Assembly: GCF_034929435.1 (NCBI RefSeq)
Contig: NZ_JAYFUM010000028.1
Coordinates: 1-64,000, forward strand
Source: Arcicella rigui
GTDB taxonomy: Bacteria; Bacteroidota; Bacteroidia; Cytophagales; Spirosomataceae
Direction: 5' to 3'
Length of the DNA stretch: 64,000 nt
Part shown: one piece after another, positions 33,272-42,775 of the stretch
Layout: each line of letters starts with the position of its first letter
How positions within the stretch are numbered: the stretch's first letter is position 1
Made by a program: the position numbers and the translations under genes
The notes under the pieces: generated by a model
Told to the model about the DNA's origin: nothing
Database searches by the model: none
The model's input: the letters and a program-made list of their open reading frames with translations, nothing else

Positions 33272-33892
33272 GTGCCTAAAATCACTATCCTCAGAAGTTT
33301 TAAACGATACAGAGAAAATGAATTAAATGTCAAGACTTCGGCAATTATTCGGAGTTTATCGGAAAACCCTCATTTCCCTAATCCTCAACCCAGTTTAGAG
33401 GAAATTAATCAAAGCAGAATGGCTTTTGTAGATGCTTTGGTAGCTTCCAAGACTGGACGTAAACAAGCAACCCTTCATAAAAAAGATTGTAGAAGTGTTT
33501 TAGAAAAACAATTGGAATTATTGGGTTTGTATGTGAATATGAATTGTTTGGACAATGAAGTAATTGCCAAAAGTTCTGGTTTTGAGATTAAAAAGAAAGG
33601 AAAACCCGTCGGCATTTTAGCCAAACCCAGCAATTTGACAGTAGTCAACGGCCCAGTGAAAGGTACTTTAATCGCCAATATAGATAGAATAAACAGGGCC
33701 AAAAGCTATATTTATCAGATTACGACTGCTCCTATTACAGAAACAAGCATTTGGGAAACGCATATCATCAGTCGCAAAAAAATCATATTTGAAAACCTAC
33801 AATCAGGTACAGAATACGCCATCAAAGTAGCCGCAGTAGGCAAAGAACCAATCTTGGTGTATTCGGATGTGGTTTTTAGTTATGTCTTGTGA
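33272..33892 (+). CDS. fibronectin-III-like uncharacterised protein
   Basis: A 206-residue protein without a signal peptide, starting at GTG (MPKITILRSFKRYRENEL). The front part is helical with ENPHFPNPQPSLEEINQSRMAF and LEKQLELLGLYVNMNCLDNEVIAKSSGFE, spacing I know from a widespread uncharacterised Bacteroidota family. The tail from about 115 looks like a fibronectin type III sandwich (NLTVVNGPVKGTLIANI, then SGTEYAIKVAAVG). Its upstream region is the 42-bp repeat array. The general plan, helical front plus beta-sandwich tail next to a phased array, matches the 12354-13256 locus. Function unknown. Confidence 0.8.
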   Translation: MPKITILRSFKRYRENELNVKTSAIIRSLSENPHFPNPQPSLEEINQSRMAFVDALVASKTGRKQATLHKKDCRSVLEKQLELLGLYVNMNCLDNEVIAKSSGFEIKKKGKPVGILAKPSNLTVVNGPVKGTLIANIDRINRAKSYIYQITTAPITETSIWETHIISRKKIIFENLQSGTEYAIKVAAVGKEPILVYSDVVFSYVL

Positions 33893-33914
33893 GAATTCAA
33901 ACCTATATAATGAC

Positions 33915-33954
33915 AAAGGGATTGATGAAACAAAACTATCATCAATCCCTTTTT
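33915..33954 (+). terminator. terminator of the 33272 gene
   Basis: AAAGGGATTGATGA (33915-33928) pairs exactly with TCATCAATCCCTTT (33939-33952), followed by TT. It begins about 20 bases after the stop codon. Confidence 0.8.
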
Positions 33955-34365
33955 AGTAGGCTAATATATTTTCTTTTATCGCCAAATTGTCATTTTTATT
34001 ATCTAATCTTGAAAACATTTTGCTCGGATAAAGATGAGATGGATTTTATTCTTAATATTTTAACTACAAAGTTTTCGCCTCTATGAGGCTTTTTAAAACT
34101 TATATTGATTTATATCAAGATTACTTATATTTCTCAATTTGATGTAAATCAATATGTTTAATGGCTTCAATACTTAATTGAAAATCAATAGGGAATAATG
34201 CTTATCCTTTATTTTTAAATATCATCAACAATTGGCTTTGAGTGAATACTTACCAAAAATTGGAAAAATGCAAAGAATATATTATTTTACCTCAGTATAA
34301 GCTTAGAGGGTCTCGCTATTTTCTGATAATCGTCAATCCTACAAGCTAACCTTAAAATTGAAAGA
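33955..34365. other. intergenic region before exonuclease gene
   Basis: About 400 bp without a convincing gene. A long interrupted inverted repeat, ATATTGATTTA (34102-34112) with TAAATCAATAT (34145-34155) and further inner pairing, could form a hairpin of about 17 pairs. No promoter consensus was clear. A short open frame exists in this region but has no recognisable features. Confidence 0.4.
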
Positions 34366-35250
34366 ATGAATTTTGTTGCCATAGATTTTGAAACTGCTAA
34401 TAATTCTCCCATGAGTGCTTGTGCTTTGGGACTTGTGAAGGTGGAAAATGGAATTATCGTAGAAAGAAAAGAATGGTTGATAAAGCCTACTCCCTTCGAG
34501 ATGGGTTATTATCAAAATAGAGTACATAATATTGCTTTGTCGGATTTGGTTGATAAACCTACTTTTAGTGAGATTTGGGATGAACTACAACCTATTTTAG
34601 CCCATCAAACCGTGGTGGCTCATAGTGCAAGTTTTGATTTTTCTGTTCTGAGAAGTGTTTGTACGCATTATCAATTACAAATACCTCCATTAAGAGAAGT
34701 ATGTTCGATAGCGTTATCGAGAGTAGCTTGGCAAGGCGAAAGAGGTTATGGATTGAGTACTTTAGTGAATGCCAAACTTGATAATTATACTTTTGAGCAT
34801 CATAATGCCTTAGCCGATGCAGAAGCCTGTGCACATTTGGTGCTTAAAATCTTAGAAGAACTTTCAGTAACAAGCGTTGAGGAGGTGAAATTACTCCAGT
34901 CGAGAAGACAAGCCAAAAAACAAGCCTTTGCCAGTGGACGAGCCATAAAAAAAGTATTCACAGGAACGATAAATGAAAGTGAAACTAACTTATTCAGAAA
35001 AAAAGAAGTAGTATTTACAGGTACTTTAGACCATTTTGTAAGAAAAGAATCAGAAGCTTTGATAAAACGTTTGGGCGGTTATACCACCAATTTTATCAGT
35101 CCTCATACAGATTATCTTATTGTTGGTCAACAAGATTCCAACAAAGGCTACAAATCCTCTAAAGTAAAAAGAGCAGAAAAATTAGTAAGAGAAGGAAGTA
35201 CGATACAGATAATTAATGAAGAAAGGTTTTTAGAGATGCTTTCGGAGTAA
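34366..35250 (+). CDS. DnaQ-like 3'-5' exonuclease with C-terminal BRCT domain
   Basis: A 294-residue protein. The DEDDh exonuclease core has AIDFETAN (Asp7, Glu9), VAHSASFDFSVL, and HHNALADAEACAHL. After a basic linker (QSRRQAKKQAFASGRAIKK) a BRCT domain starts near 215: KEVVFTGTLDHFVRKESEALIKRLGGYTT, ending at DYLIVGQQD. Similar to the epsilon-like nuclease/BRCT proteins found as stand-alone repair or DNA-ligase-like partners. It would trim DNA 3' ends; the BRCT part probably binds DNA ends or partners. No operon partner is evident. Confidence 0.9.
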   Translation: MNFVAIDFETANNSPMSACALGLVKVENGIIVERKEWLIKPTPFEMGYYQNRVHNIALSDLVDKPTFSEIWDELQPILAHQTVVAHSASFDFSVLRSVCTHYQLQIPPLREVCSIALSRVAWQGERGYGLSTLVNAKLDNYTFEHHNALADAEACAHLVLKILEELSVTSVEEVKLLQSRRQAKKQAFASGRAIKKVFTGTINESETNLFRKKEVVFTGTLDHFVRKESEALIKRLGGYTTNFISPHTDYLIVGQQDSNKGYKSSKVKRAEKLVREGSTIQIINEERFLEMLSE

Positions 35251-35273
35251 AAAACAGCTTTTAATAGAACCCT

Positions 35274-35336
35274 AATTATGAGAAATGAATTAATTATACC
35301 ATGAAAGAAATAACTCATAATTCATATCTCATAATT
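35274..35336. repeat. AT-rich inverted repeat, heptamer type
   Basis: AATTATGAGAAATGAATTA (35274-35292) pairs with TAATTCATATCTCATAATT (35318-35336) at 18 of 19 positions. It separates two convergent genes. The ATTATGA/AATGAAT words again step by about 7 bp. Confidence 0.6.
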
Positions 35337-35353
35337 AATTGAAAGGCTATTTT

Positions 35354-35791
35354 TTATTTATTTCTCTTGTTTTCGATGCTACTCACATAAAGATTTATAA
35401 TCGTATCTTTTACCGACTTTCTACTTAAAATTTCTTGTACTTTAGATAGAAAACTATCCTCATCAACAGCAATTTCTTTTTGTTCATCTATGTGACAAAT
35501 GATATCTACTGGAAATTTACCATTATACTTTCCTTCAACCACTGTTATAATTTTACGTCTCAATCCTCCTAAATTTGGAGCAAGTACATACAAAATATAA
35601 AGTCTGCCATTACCAAGTATTTGGTTATCTTCTTCCAGTAATACTTCTTGAGATTCGACTTTCATCTTTAGCTCCTGTTCTGTCTGTTCTTCAAGAGAAT
35701 TTTGTTCTTTCAATAAATCAAATGCTGATTTAGTTTTTGTATGTTCTGGAATGGTCAATCCATCCCAAATATTTATTGTTGTAGCTGCCAT
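35354..35791 (-). CDS. uncharacterised partner of the EEP gene
   Basis: A 145-residue soluble protein. The first third has an acidic coiled-coil-like part (LKEQNSLEEQTEQELKMKVESQ), and the rest is mixed (GNGRLYILYVLAPNLGGLRRKIITVVEG). Its start lies inside the end of the upstream EEP gene (19-bp overlap), so the two are translationally coupled. I do not recognise the family. The coupling suggests a complex or a linked function with the EEP enzyme. Confidence 0.7.
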   Translation of the reverse strand: MAATTINIWDGLTIPEHTKTKSAFDLLKEQNSLEEQTEQELKMKVESQEVLLEEDNQILGNGRLYILYVLAPNLGGLRRKIITVVEGKYNGKFPVDIICHIDEQKEIAVDEDSFLSKVQEILSRKSVKDTIINLYVSSIENKRNK

Positions 35792-36660
35792 TTTTTTCGA
35801 GTGTTTAATTTAAAGATAATTGGTAAATGATCAGAATACAATTTACTGTCTGGTCTTTTTAAAGGACTTAACAAAGATTCTGTAAAAACTTTAGTGATGA
35901 TTTCCATATAATTATCATCCAAATATTCCGCAACTGAGGGTCTGAAAATTACTTGGTCAAATATATGCCATTCGTAACTAATACTTTGAGATGAGCGATA
36001 ATAAAAAGTACCTGAAGGCTCTTGAAAATCACCAAAAAAATTCCACATTGGATTATAGAAAAAAGGATAATGAACATCGTCCACTTTTCTACTTTTAGAC
36101 TGATTGGCTAAAGCTAAATCAGGAATTGCATGAAATCCATTAGTTGAAAGCATTCCAATTTCAAATGGGTTCATATTAAAATCACCAATAACAATTGTAT
36201 TTGAACTTTGGGTATTCTTTTCAATCTCACGAATCGCTTGTGCTAAAGTAGCACACTCCATTGCTTGACTTATATCAGACCAATTTTGTTTAGAATGAAA
36301 GTGAAGTGTTATTAGATTAAACTCTATTAATAGAGGTATTTGAAAGTAATGAGCCGTAAATCTTTTTGAAGAATACAAATTGCTTTTATCAATAAAATTG
36401 TCTTCTGGATACCTTGAAATCACAATCACTTTATCTTTGGAAGCTGTAATTTGCTTGTAATCGTTAGCATCAAAGCTATTGATTTTCTTTATAAATTCCG
36501 AAACCGTATTTTCATGTACTTCTGCAAGGCATAGTATATCTACATTGTTTTCATGGGTAAATTCAACTAATAAATCACTTAGCTCCTTTTTATTTATATT
36601 CCAAAAAGCAATGTTTATTGTATCTGAATTTTCGATTAAACTGTCTCTATAAACTTTCAT
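35773..36660 (-). CDS. endonuclease/exonuclease/phosphatase (EEP) family protein
   Basis: A 295-residue cytosolic EEP-fold protein without a signal peptide. Catalytic points: Asn21/Asn23 region in INIAFWNINKK, Glu47 in CLAEVHE, GDFNMNP near 160, and SDHLPI near 280. The fold covers DNA-repair exonucleases and phosphodiesterases, and the substrate cannot be assigned. It overlaps the next gene by 19 bp, forming a two-gene unit of low GC that has no metabolic neighbours, so it may be accessory. Confidence 0.88.
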   Translation of the reverse strand: MKVYRDSLIENSDTINIAFWNINKKELSDLLVEFTHENNVDILCLAEVHENTVSEFIKKINSFDANDYKQITASKDKVIVISRYPEDNFIDKSNLYSSKRFTAHYFQIPLLIEFNLITLHFHSKQNWSDISQAMECATLAQAIREIEKNTQSSNTIVIGDFNMNPFEIGMLSTNGFHAIPDLALANQSKSRKVDDVHYPFFYNPMWNFFGDFQEPSGTFYYRSSQSISYEWHIFDQVIFRPSVAEYLDDNYMEIITKVFTESLLSPLKRPDSKLYSDHLPIIFKLNTRKKWQLQQ

Positions 36661-36780
36661 AACGGTATAGGCATTAAGTCTATTAAACTGATATTCAAAC
36701 TTATAGGATTTGATTTTAATTTCAAAAAATAATCATACAACTGAGGTAGTTTTTTGAGTTAAAAATACTCAATCATAAAA

Positions 36781-36819
36781 AAAAACTCCCTCATTAAACA
36801 AATTGATGAAGGAGTTTTT
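36781..36819. terminator. acnA terminator
   Basis: AAAAACTCC (36781-36789) pairs with GGAGTTTTT (36811-36819), with inner TCAT/ATGA pairing. The acnA stop is only about 20 bases away on the minus strand; the EEP gene lies on the other side. Confidence 0.8.
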
Positions 36820-36837
36820 GATATAATTTACTGAGAA

Positions 36838-39105
36838 TTACTTCCCTACATTAGCACGAATAATATTCAATGCACCACCTGCTTTAAACCATTCAATTTG
36901 TTGGTCGTTGTAAGAGTGATTTACTGCAATGGTATCACTTGAGCCGTCAGTGTGGTTCAATACTACTTGTAATTGAACGCCCGGAGTGAAAGTTGTCAAA
37001 CCAATGATGTCGATAATATCGTCTTCTTGGATTAAATCATAATCTGCTTCATTGGCAAAAGTAATCGCTAACATTCCTTGTTTCTTCAAGTTAGTTTCGT
37101 GAATACGAGCAAAAGATTTCACCAATACCACACGAACTCCCAAGTGACGAGGCTCCATGGCTGCGTGTTCACGTGATGAACCTTCACCATAGTTTGAATC
37201 ACCCACTACGATTGTTCCGATGCCTGCCGCTTTATAAGCACGTTGCGTAGCAGGAACTGGGCCATATTCACCTGTTAATTGGTTTTTAACTTTATCGGTT
37301 TTCTCGTTGAAGTAATTCAACGCACCAATCAACATGTTGTTAGAAATATTGTCTAAGTGACCACGGTATTTCAACCAAGGACCAGCCATCGAAATATGGT
37401 CGGTTGTACATTTACCTTTGGCTTTAATTAATAATTTCAAGCCTTTTAAGTCTGTACCTTCCCAAGGAGTGAATGGGTCTAACAATTGAAGACGGTCAGA
37501 AGTTGGAGAAACTTTTACTTCTACCGAAGAACCATCTTCAGCAGGAGCTTGATAACCTGCATCCTCAACAGCAAATCCTTTTGTTGGTAATTCATCACCA
37601 GTCGGAGCGTCTAATTTTACTTGTTCACCCGCTTCGTTTGTCAAATAATCAGTTAAAGGATTGAAAGTTAAATCACCTGCAATCGCCAAAGCAGTTACTA
37701 TTTCAGGAGAACCTACGAAAGCATAAGTATTTGGATTTCCATCCGCACGTTTAGCGAAGTTACGGTTGAAAGAGTGAACGATGGTGTTCTTCTCCCCTTT
37801 CTCAGCACCCGGACGAGCCCACTGACCAATACATGGGCCGCAAGCATTAGAGAATACTTTACCACCAATAGAATTGAAAGTATCAATAAATCCATCACGT
37901 TCGATAGTGTAACGTACTTGTTCAGAACCAGGCGTAATGGTATATTCTGCTTTTGTTTTCAAACCTTTGGCTGCTACTTGTTTAGCCAAAGAAGCAGCAC
38001 GAGAAATATCTTCATAAGATGAGTTCGTACAAGAACCAATCAAGCCTACTTCTACTTTTGTTGGCCAGCCGTTTTTCTCCGCTAATGCTTTCATTTGAGA
38101 AATAGGCGTTGCTAAATCTGGTGTGAAAGGGCCGTTCAAATGAGGTTCTAAAGTATCTAAATCAATTTCAATTACTTGGTCGAAATAGGTAGCTGGGTCG
38201 GCATACACTTCTGGGTCGGCAGTCAAATGTTCTTTAATAGTATCAGCCAAAGCAGCTACTTCAGCACGACCAGTTGAAGACAAGTAACGAGCCATTGATT
38301 CATCGTAACCGAAGGTAGAAGTGGTTGCACCAATTTCAGCACCCATATTGGCAATTGTACCTTTACCTGTACACGACATAGAAGTAACGCCTTCTCCGAA
38401 GTACTCTACAATACAACCAGTACCGCCTTTTACCGTAAGAATCCCTGCTACTTTCAAGATTACGTCTTTAGCAGAAGTCCAGCCGTTTAATTTACCAGTT
38501 AATTTTACCCCGATGAGTTTAGGGAATTTCAATTCCCAAGCCAAACCTGCCATTACGTCGCAAGCATCAGCTCCACCAACACCAATGGCAATCATACCCA
38601 AACCACCTGCATTTACCGTATGCGAGTCAGTACCAATCATCATACCGCCTGGGAAAGCGTAATTTTCTAATACTACTTGGTGAATAATCCCTGCCCCTGG
38701 CTTCCAGAAACCTAAACCATATTTATCAGAAACAGAAGAAAGGAAATCATATACTTCTTTGTTTTTATCAACTGCCACGGCTAAGTCTGTCGAAGAAGAA
38801 ACTTTCGCTTCAATTAAGTGGTCGCAGTGAACGGTAGAAGGCACTGCCACTTTCGGACGACCCGCCTGCATGAATTGCAACAAGGCCATTTGTGCCGTAG
38901 CATCTTGCATGGCTACACGGTCTGGTGCAAAGTCAACATAAGACTTTCCTCTTTCAAAAGTTTGTGTAGGAGTACCTTCCCACAAATGAGAATAAAGGAT
39001 TTTTTCTGTAAGAGTGAGCGGTCTGCCAACAAGTTTACGGGCTGCCTCCACACGGGCTGGCATACGTTCGTAAACTGCTTTAATCATTTCAATGTCAAAA
39101 GCCAT
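36838..39105 (-). CDS. acnA: aconitate hydratase, mitochondrial-type (AcnA class)
   Basis: A 755-residue aconitase that isomerises citrate to isocitrate in the TCA cycle. It has VPSTVHCDHLIEA, MIGTDSHTVNAGGLGMIAIGVGG, and cluster cysteines in IGSCTNSSYEDI and NACGPCIGQW. The swivel-domain motif is GDSNYGEGSSREHAAMEPRHLG near 645. Length and domain order fit the eukaryotic-mitochondrial type common in Bacteroidota. It is divergent from acnB with 546 bp between. A TAAATTTG element lies at 39202-39195 on its strand. Confidence 0.96.
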   Translation of the reverse strand: MAFDIEMIKAVYERMPARVEAARKLVGRPLTLTEKILYSHLWEGTPTQTFERGKSYVDFAPDRVAMQDATAQMALLQFMQAGRPKVAVPSTVHCDHLIEAKVSSSTDLAVAVDKNKEVYDFLSSVSDKYGLGFWKPGAGIIHQVVLENYAFPGGMMIGTDSHTVNAGGLGMIAIGVGGADACDVMAGLAWELKFPKLIGVKLTGKLNGWTSAKDVILKVAGILTVKGGTGCIVEYFGEGVTSMSCTGKGTIANMGAEIGATTSTFGYDESMARYLSSTGRAEVAALADTIKEHLTADPEVYADPATYFDQVIEIDLDTLEPHLNGPFTPDLATPISQMKALAEKNGWPTKVEVGLIGSCTNSSYEDISRAASLAKQVAAKGLKTKAEYTITPGSEQVRYTIERDGFIDTFNSIGGKVFSNACGPCIGQWARPGAEKGEKNTIVHSFNRNFAKRADGNPNTYAFVGSPEIVTALAIAGDLTFNPLTDYLTNEAGEQVKLDAPTGDELPTKGFAVEDAGYQAPAEDGSSVEVKVSPTSDRLQLLDPFTPWEGTDLKGLKLLIKAKGKCTTDHISMAGPWLKYRGHLDNISNNMLIGALNYFNEKTDKVKNQLTGEYGPVPATQRAYKAAGIGTIVVGDSNYGEGSSREHAAMEPRHLGVRVVLVKSFARIHETNLKKQGMLAITFANEADYDLIQEDDIIDIIGLTTFTPGVQLQVVLNHTDGSSDTIAVNHSYNDQQIEWFKAGGALNIIRANVGK

Positions 39106-39651
39106 AATCTGTTTTTTTTAAGAGTACTTGAAATTTTAAGATTTAAAGAATAAGTAGTTGATAAGTACAAGTTGATGAGTTTACAAGAAAAATACAAATT
39201 TACAAATCGATTTTCAGAAACTTTATCCATGAATCATGAACGAAAATGATATGAATACTTTAATCTTAAACAATCTAATTACTATTTTCTGTTGCTATGT
39301 ATATGTTTTAACAACAATTTTCAATTATTTTAAGTTCTTTGCAGGCTCTGGTCATTCTCGCAAGAGCAAAAATTGTAACTTTAAGGCAGTATTTTTTTTG
39401 TCAATTTGAATTTAGGATAAAACTTATGCTAATTGTTTCAATTATCGAATAAAACATATAAAAATAATACAAAACAAAGAAAATATATGTCAAAAAAGCC
39501 TATTCATTAAAAAATTTTTAAATCGAACTTGCTTTTTATAAATTTGTAAGACAAATCTTCACAGAAAAAAGCAAATTTAAAGCTTACATAAAGTCTGTTA
39601 AAGCATTAATTACTCAAGGAGAAATACTATAATAACTGTAAATAATTCAAT
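39106..39651. other. shared divergent region acnA / acnB
   Basis: A 546-bp gene-free AT-rich region. For acnA, TAAATTTG is on the minus strand at 39202-39195; for acnB, TAAATTTG is at 39539-39546. Neither has a well-spaced TTG. A TTTGC/GCAAA inverted repeat surrounds CTCT...AGAG near 39340-39370. This is the only place from which both aconitases can be controlled. Confidence 0.5.
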
Positions 39652-42423
39652 ATGAACTTTTATAACGATTACCTTAAAGAAATCGAGGAAAGAAAAACAC
39701 AAGGACTTCATCCTAAGCCCATTGATAGTGCTGAATTGGTAAGCGAAATCATTGAACAAATCAAAGATTTGGACAACGAGAACCGTGCTGATTCACTTCA
39801 GTTTTTCATCTACAATACTTTGCCAGGAACTACTCCAGCGGCTGGTGCAAAGGCTAAGTTTTTAAAAGAGATTATACTTGGTCAGTCTGTTGTAAAAGAA
39901 ATTACTGCTGATTTTGCTTTTGAATTGTTGTCACACATGAAAGGTGGGCCATCAATCGAAGTATTATTAGATTTGGCTTTGGGCGATGATGCTGCCATTG
40001 CAAAACAAGCTGGTGATGTATTGAAAACACAAGTTTATTTGTACGACGCAGATTTGAAACGTCTGAAAGATGCTTTTGAAAGCGGAAATGCAACGGCAAA
40101 AGAAATTATTGAAAGTTATGCCAAAGCTGAGTTTTTCACAAAACTTCCAGATGTACCTGAAGAAATCAAAGTAGTTACTTTTATCGCAGGTGAAGGTGAT
40201 ATTTCAACAGATTTACTTTCTCCGGGTAACCAAGCTCACTCTCGTTCAGACCGTGAATTGCACGGAAAGTGTATGATTTCTCCTGCTGCTCAAGCTGAAA
40301 TCGAAGCTTTGAAAGCACAACACCCAGATAAATCTGTGATGTTGATTGCTGAAAAAGGAACAATGGGTGTTGGTTCTTCAAGAATGTCAGGCGTAAACAA
40401 CGTGGCTCTTTGGACAGGTAAACAAGCAAGTCCTTACGTTCCATTCGTAAACTTCGCTCCAATTGTAGGTGGAACAAATGGTATTTCACCAATTTTCCTT
40501 ACAACAGTTGATGTAACGGGTGGTATCGGTATTGACCTTAAAAACTGGGTTAAGAAAGTAGATGCAGACGGTAAAGTTGTACGTGATGAAAACAACGAAC
40601 CAATCCTTGAGCAAGTATATTCAGTAGCGACAGGCACTGTATTGACAATCAATACAAAAACAAAAAAATTATACAATGGCGACCAAGAGTTGATTGATAT
40701 TTCTAAATCTTTCACGCCACAAAAAATGGAATTTATCAAAGCTGGTGGTTCTTATGCTATCGTATTTGGTAAGAAAATCCAAACGTTTGCTTCTAAATTA
40801 TTAGGTATTGCCATTGCTCCAGTATTTGCTCCTTCAAAAGAAGTTTCTCATGAAGGTCAAGGACTTACAGCGGTTGAAAAAATCTTCAACAGAAACGCAG
40901 TAGGTGCTACACCGGGCAAAGTGTTACATGCTGGTTCTGATGTTCGTGTATTAGTAAATATCGTAGGTTCACAAGATACTACTGGTTTGATGACAGCCCA
41001 AGAGTTAGAGTCAATGGCTGCTACAACTATTTCTACTACGGTTGACGGAGCTTATCAATCTGGTTGTCACACAGCTTCAGTTTGGGATAAAAAAGCACAA
41101 GCGAACATTCCAAAATTGATGAAATTCATGAACGAGTTTGGTTTGATTACCGCTCGTGACCCTAAAGGTGTGTATCACTCAATGACCGACGTAATTCATA
41201 AAGTATTGAATGATATTACGGTTGACGACTGGGCAATTATCATCGGTGGTGACTCTCATACTCGTATGTCGAAAGGTGTTGCTTTCGGTGCTGACTCTGG
41301 TACTGTTGCCTTGGCTTTGGCTACGGGTGAGGCTTCAATGCCAATTCCTGATTCTGTAAAAGTTACTTTCAAAGGTAGCATGAAAGAATATATGGACTTC
41401 CGTGACGTAGTTCACGCTACGCAAGCACAAATGCTTCAACAATATGGTGGAGAAAACGTGTTCCAAGGTAGAGTAATTGAAGTACACATTGGAACATTGA
41501 CTGCTGACCAAGCCTTTACCTTTACCGACTGGACTGCCGAGATGAAAGCGAAAGCTTCAATCTGTATTTCAGAAGATGCTACTTTGATTGAATCATTGGA
41601 AATTGCGAAAAGCAGAATCCAAATCATGATTGACAAAGGCATGGACAATAAAAACCAAGTGCTTCAAGGTTTGATTGACAAGGCTAATAAGCGTATTGAA
41701 GAAATCCAATCTGGTGAAAAACCAGCCTTGAAACCAGATGCTAATGCGAAATATTACGCTGAGGTGGTAGTTGACTTGGATGTAATTGCTGAACCAATGA
41801 TTGCCGACCCAGACGTAAACAACGCTGACGTTTCAAAAAGATATACACACGATACTATCAGACCATTATCTTACTACGGTGGCGACAAAAAAGTTGACCT
41901 TGGTTTTATTGGTTCTTGTATGGTTCACAAAGGCGATATGAAAATTTTGGCTCAAATGTTGAAAAACATCGAAGCTCAAAATGGTAAAGTTGAATTCAAA
42001 GCTCCACTTGTGGTTGCTCCACCAACTTACAATATCGTTGACGAATTGAAAGCAGAAGGCGACTGGGAAGTATTACAAAAATACTCTGGTTTCGAGTTCG
42101 ACGACAATGCTCCTAAAGCAGCAGCACGTACTTCTTACGAAAAAATGTTGTACTTAGAGCGTCCGGGCTGTAACCTTTGTATGGGTAACCAAGAAAAGGC
42201 TTCCAAAGGCGATACTGTAATGGCAACATCTACTCGTTTGTTCCAAGGACGTGTGGTGGAAGATACAGACACTAAGAAAGGTGAATCTTTACTTTCGTCA
42301 ACGCCAGTAGTAGTACTTTCTACGGTACTTGGTAGAACTCCAACTATCGAAGAGTATGTAAAAGCAGTAGATGGTATCAATTTGACAAAATTTGCTCCAT
42401 CTCACATCAAGTTGGTGAAGTAA
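39652..42423 (+). CDS. acnB: aconitate hydratase B / 2-methylisocitrate dehydratase
   Basis: A 923-residue AcnB-type enzyme, with the HEAT-like domain first and swivel domain second, the reverse order of AcnA. N-terminal helical region MNFYNDYLKEIEERK; SRSDRELHGKC and GVGSSRMSGVNN in the swivel; IGGDSHTRMSKGVAFGADSG in the core; cluster cysteines in IGSCMVHKGDM and PGCNLCMGNQEKASKG. It catalyses citrate/isocitrate isomerisation and can act in the methylcitrate cycle. Divergent from acnA; a terminator follows 17 bases after the stop. Confidence 0.96.
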   Translation: MNFYNDYLKEIEERKTQGLHPKPIDSAELVSEIIEQIKDLDNENRADSLQFFIYNTLPGTTPAAGAKAKFLKEIILGQSVVKEITADFAFELLSHMKGGPSIEVLLDLALGDDAAIAKQAGDVLKTQVYLYDADLKRLKDAFESGNATAKEIIESYAKAEFFTKLPDVPEEIKVVTFIAGEGDISTDLLSPGNQAHSRSDRELHGKCMISPAAQAEIEALKAQHPDKSVMLIAEKGTMGVGSSRMSGVNNVALWTGKQASPYVPFVNFAPIVGGTNGISPIFLTTVDVTGGIGIDLKNWVKKVDADGKVVRDENNEPILEQVYSVATGTVLTINTKTKKLYNGDQELIDISKSFTPQKMEFIKAGGSYAIVFGKKIQTFASKLLGIAIAPVFAPSKEVSHEGQGLTAVEKIFNRNAVGATPGKVLHAGSDVRVLVNIVGSQDTTGLMTAQELESMAATTISTTVDGAYQSGCHTASVWDKKAQANIPKLMKFMNEFGLITARDPKGVYHSMTDVIHKVLNDITVDDWAIIIGGDSHTRMSKGVAFGADSGTVALALATGEASMPIPDSVKVTFKGSMKEYMDFRDVVHATQAQMLQQYGGENVFQGRVIEVHIGTLTADQAFTFTDWTAEMKAKASICISEDATLIESLEIAKSRIQIMIDKGMDNKNQVLQGLIDKANKRIEEIQSGEKPALKPDANAKYYAEVVVDLDVIAEPMIADPDVNNADVSKRYTHDTIRPLSYYGGDKKVDLGFIGSCMVHKGDMKILAQMLKNIEAQNGKVEFKAPLVVAPPTYNIVDELKAEGDWEVLQKYSGFEFDDNAPKAAARTSYEKMLYLERPGCNLCMGNQEKASKGDTVMATSTRLFQGRVVEDTDTKKGESLLSSTPVVVLSTVLGRTPTIEEYVKAVDGINLTKFAPSHIKLVK

Positions 42424-42439
42424 TTCCATATTATATTTT

Positions 42440-42470
42440 AAAAAGCCTGAGCAACAACTCAGGCTTTTTT
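42440..42470. terminator. acnB terminator
   Basis: AAAAAGCCTGAG (42440-42451) pairs exactly with CTCAGGCTTTTT (42459-42470), followed by TTTG. Short loop of 7 nt. Confidence 0.88.
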
Positions 42471-42775
42471 TGTTGTTTATGTAAAAGAGGAAAAATCTCT
42501 AAACTTTATTGATGAAATCAGATTATTTAATGTAGTCGCAGTATTGATTTTCATTTTAAATAAATAATGGAATTCCGCAATTTTATGACTGTTATCAAAA
42601 AAATGAACTACATTTTGAAATGAAGTTTATATATTTGGCAAAATATAAAAGGTAGCGGTCTTTTATCAAGCATTTTATATCGCAAAAAGGTATTAGAATT
42701 TAAAGATTTTAGCCCCTAAAAAATACGTATTTCGTAAATAATTTCGATTATTTACTCCACCAATCAAAATAATTA
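42471..42775. other. topA upstream region
   Basis: About 300 bp without a gene. TATATTTG at 42630-42637 is an exact -7 match, but the nearest TTG (42615-42617) is only 12 bp away, too close for the usual spacing. Nothing else was recognised. Confidence 0.4.
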
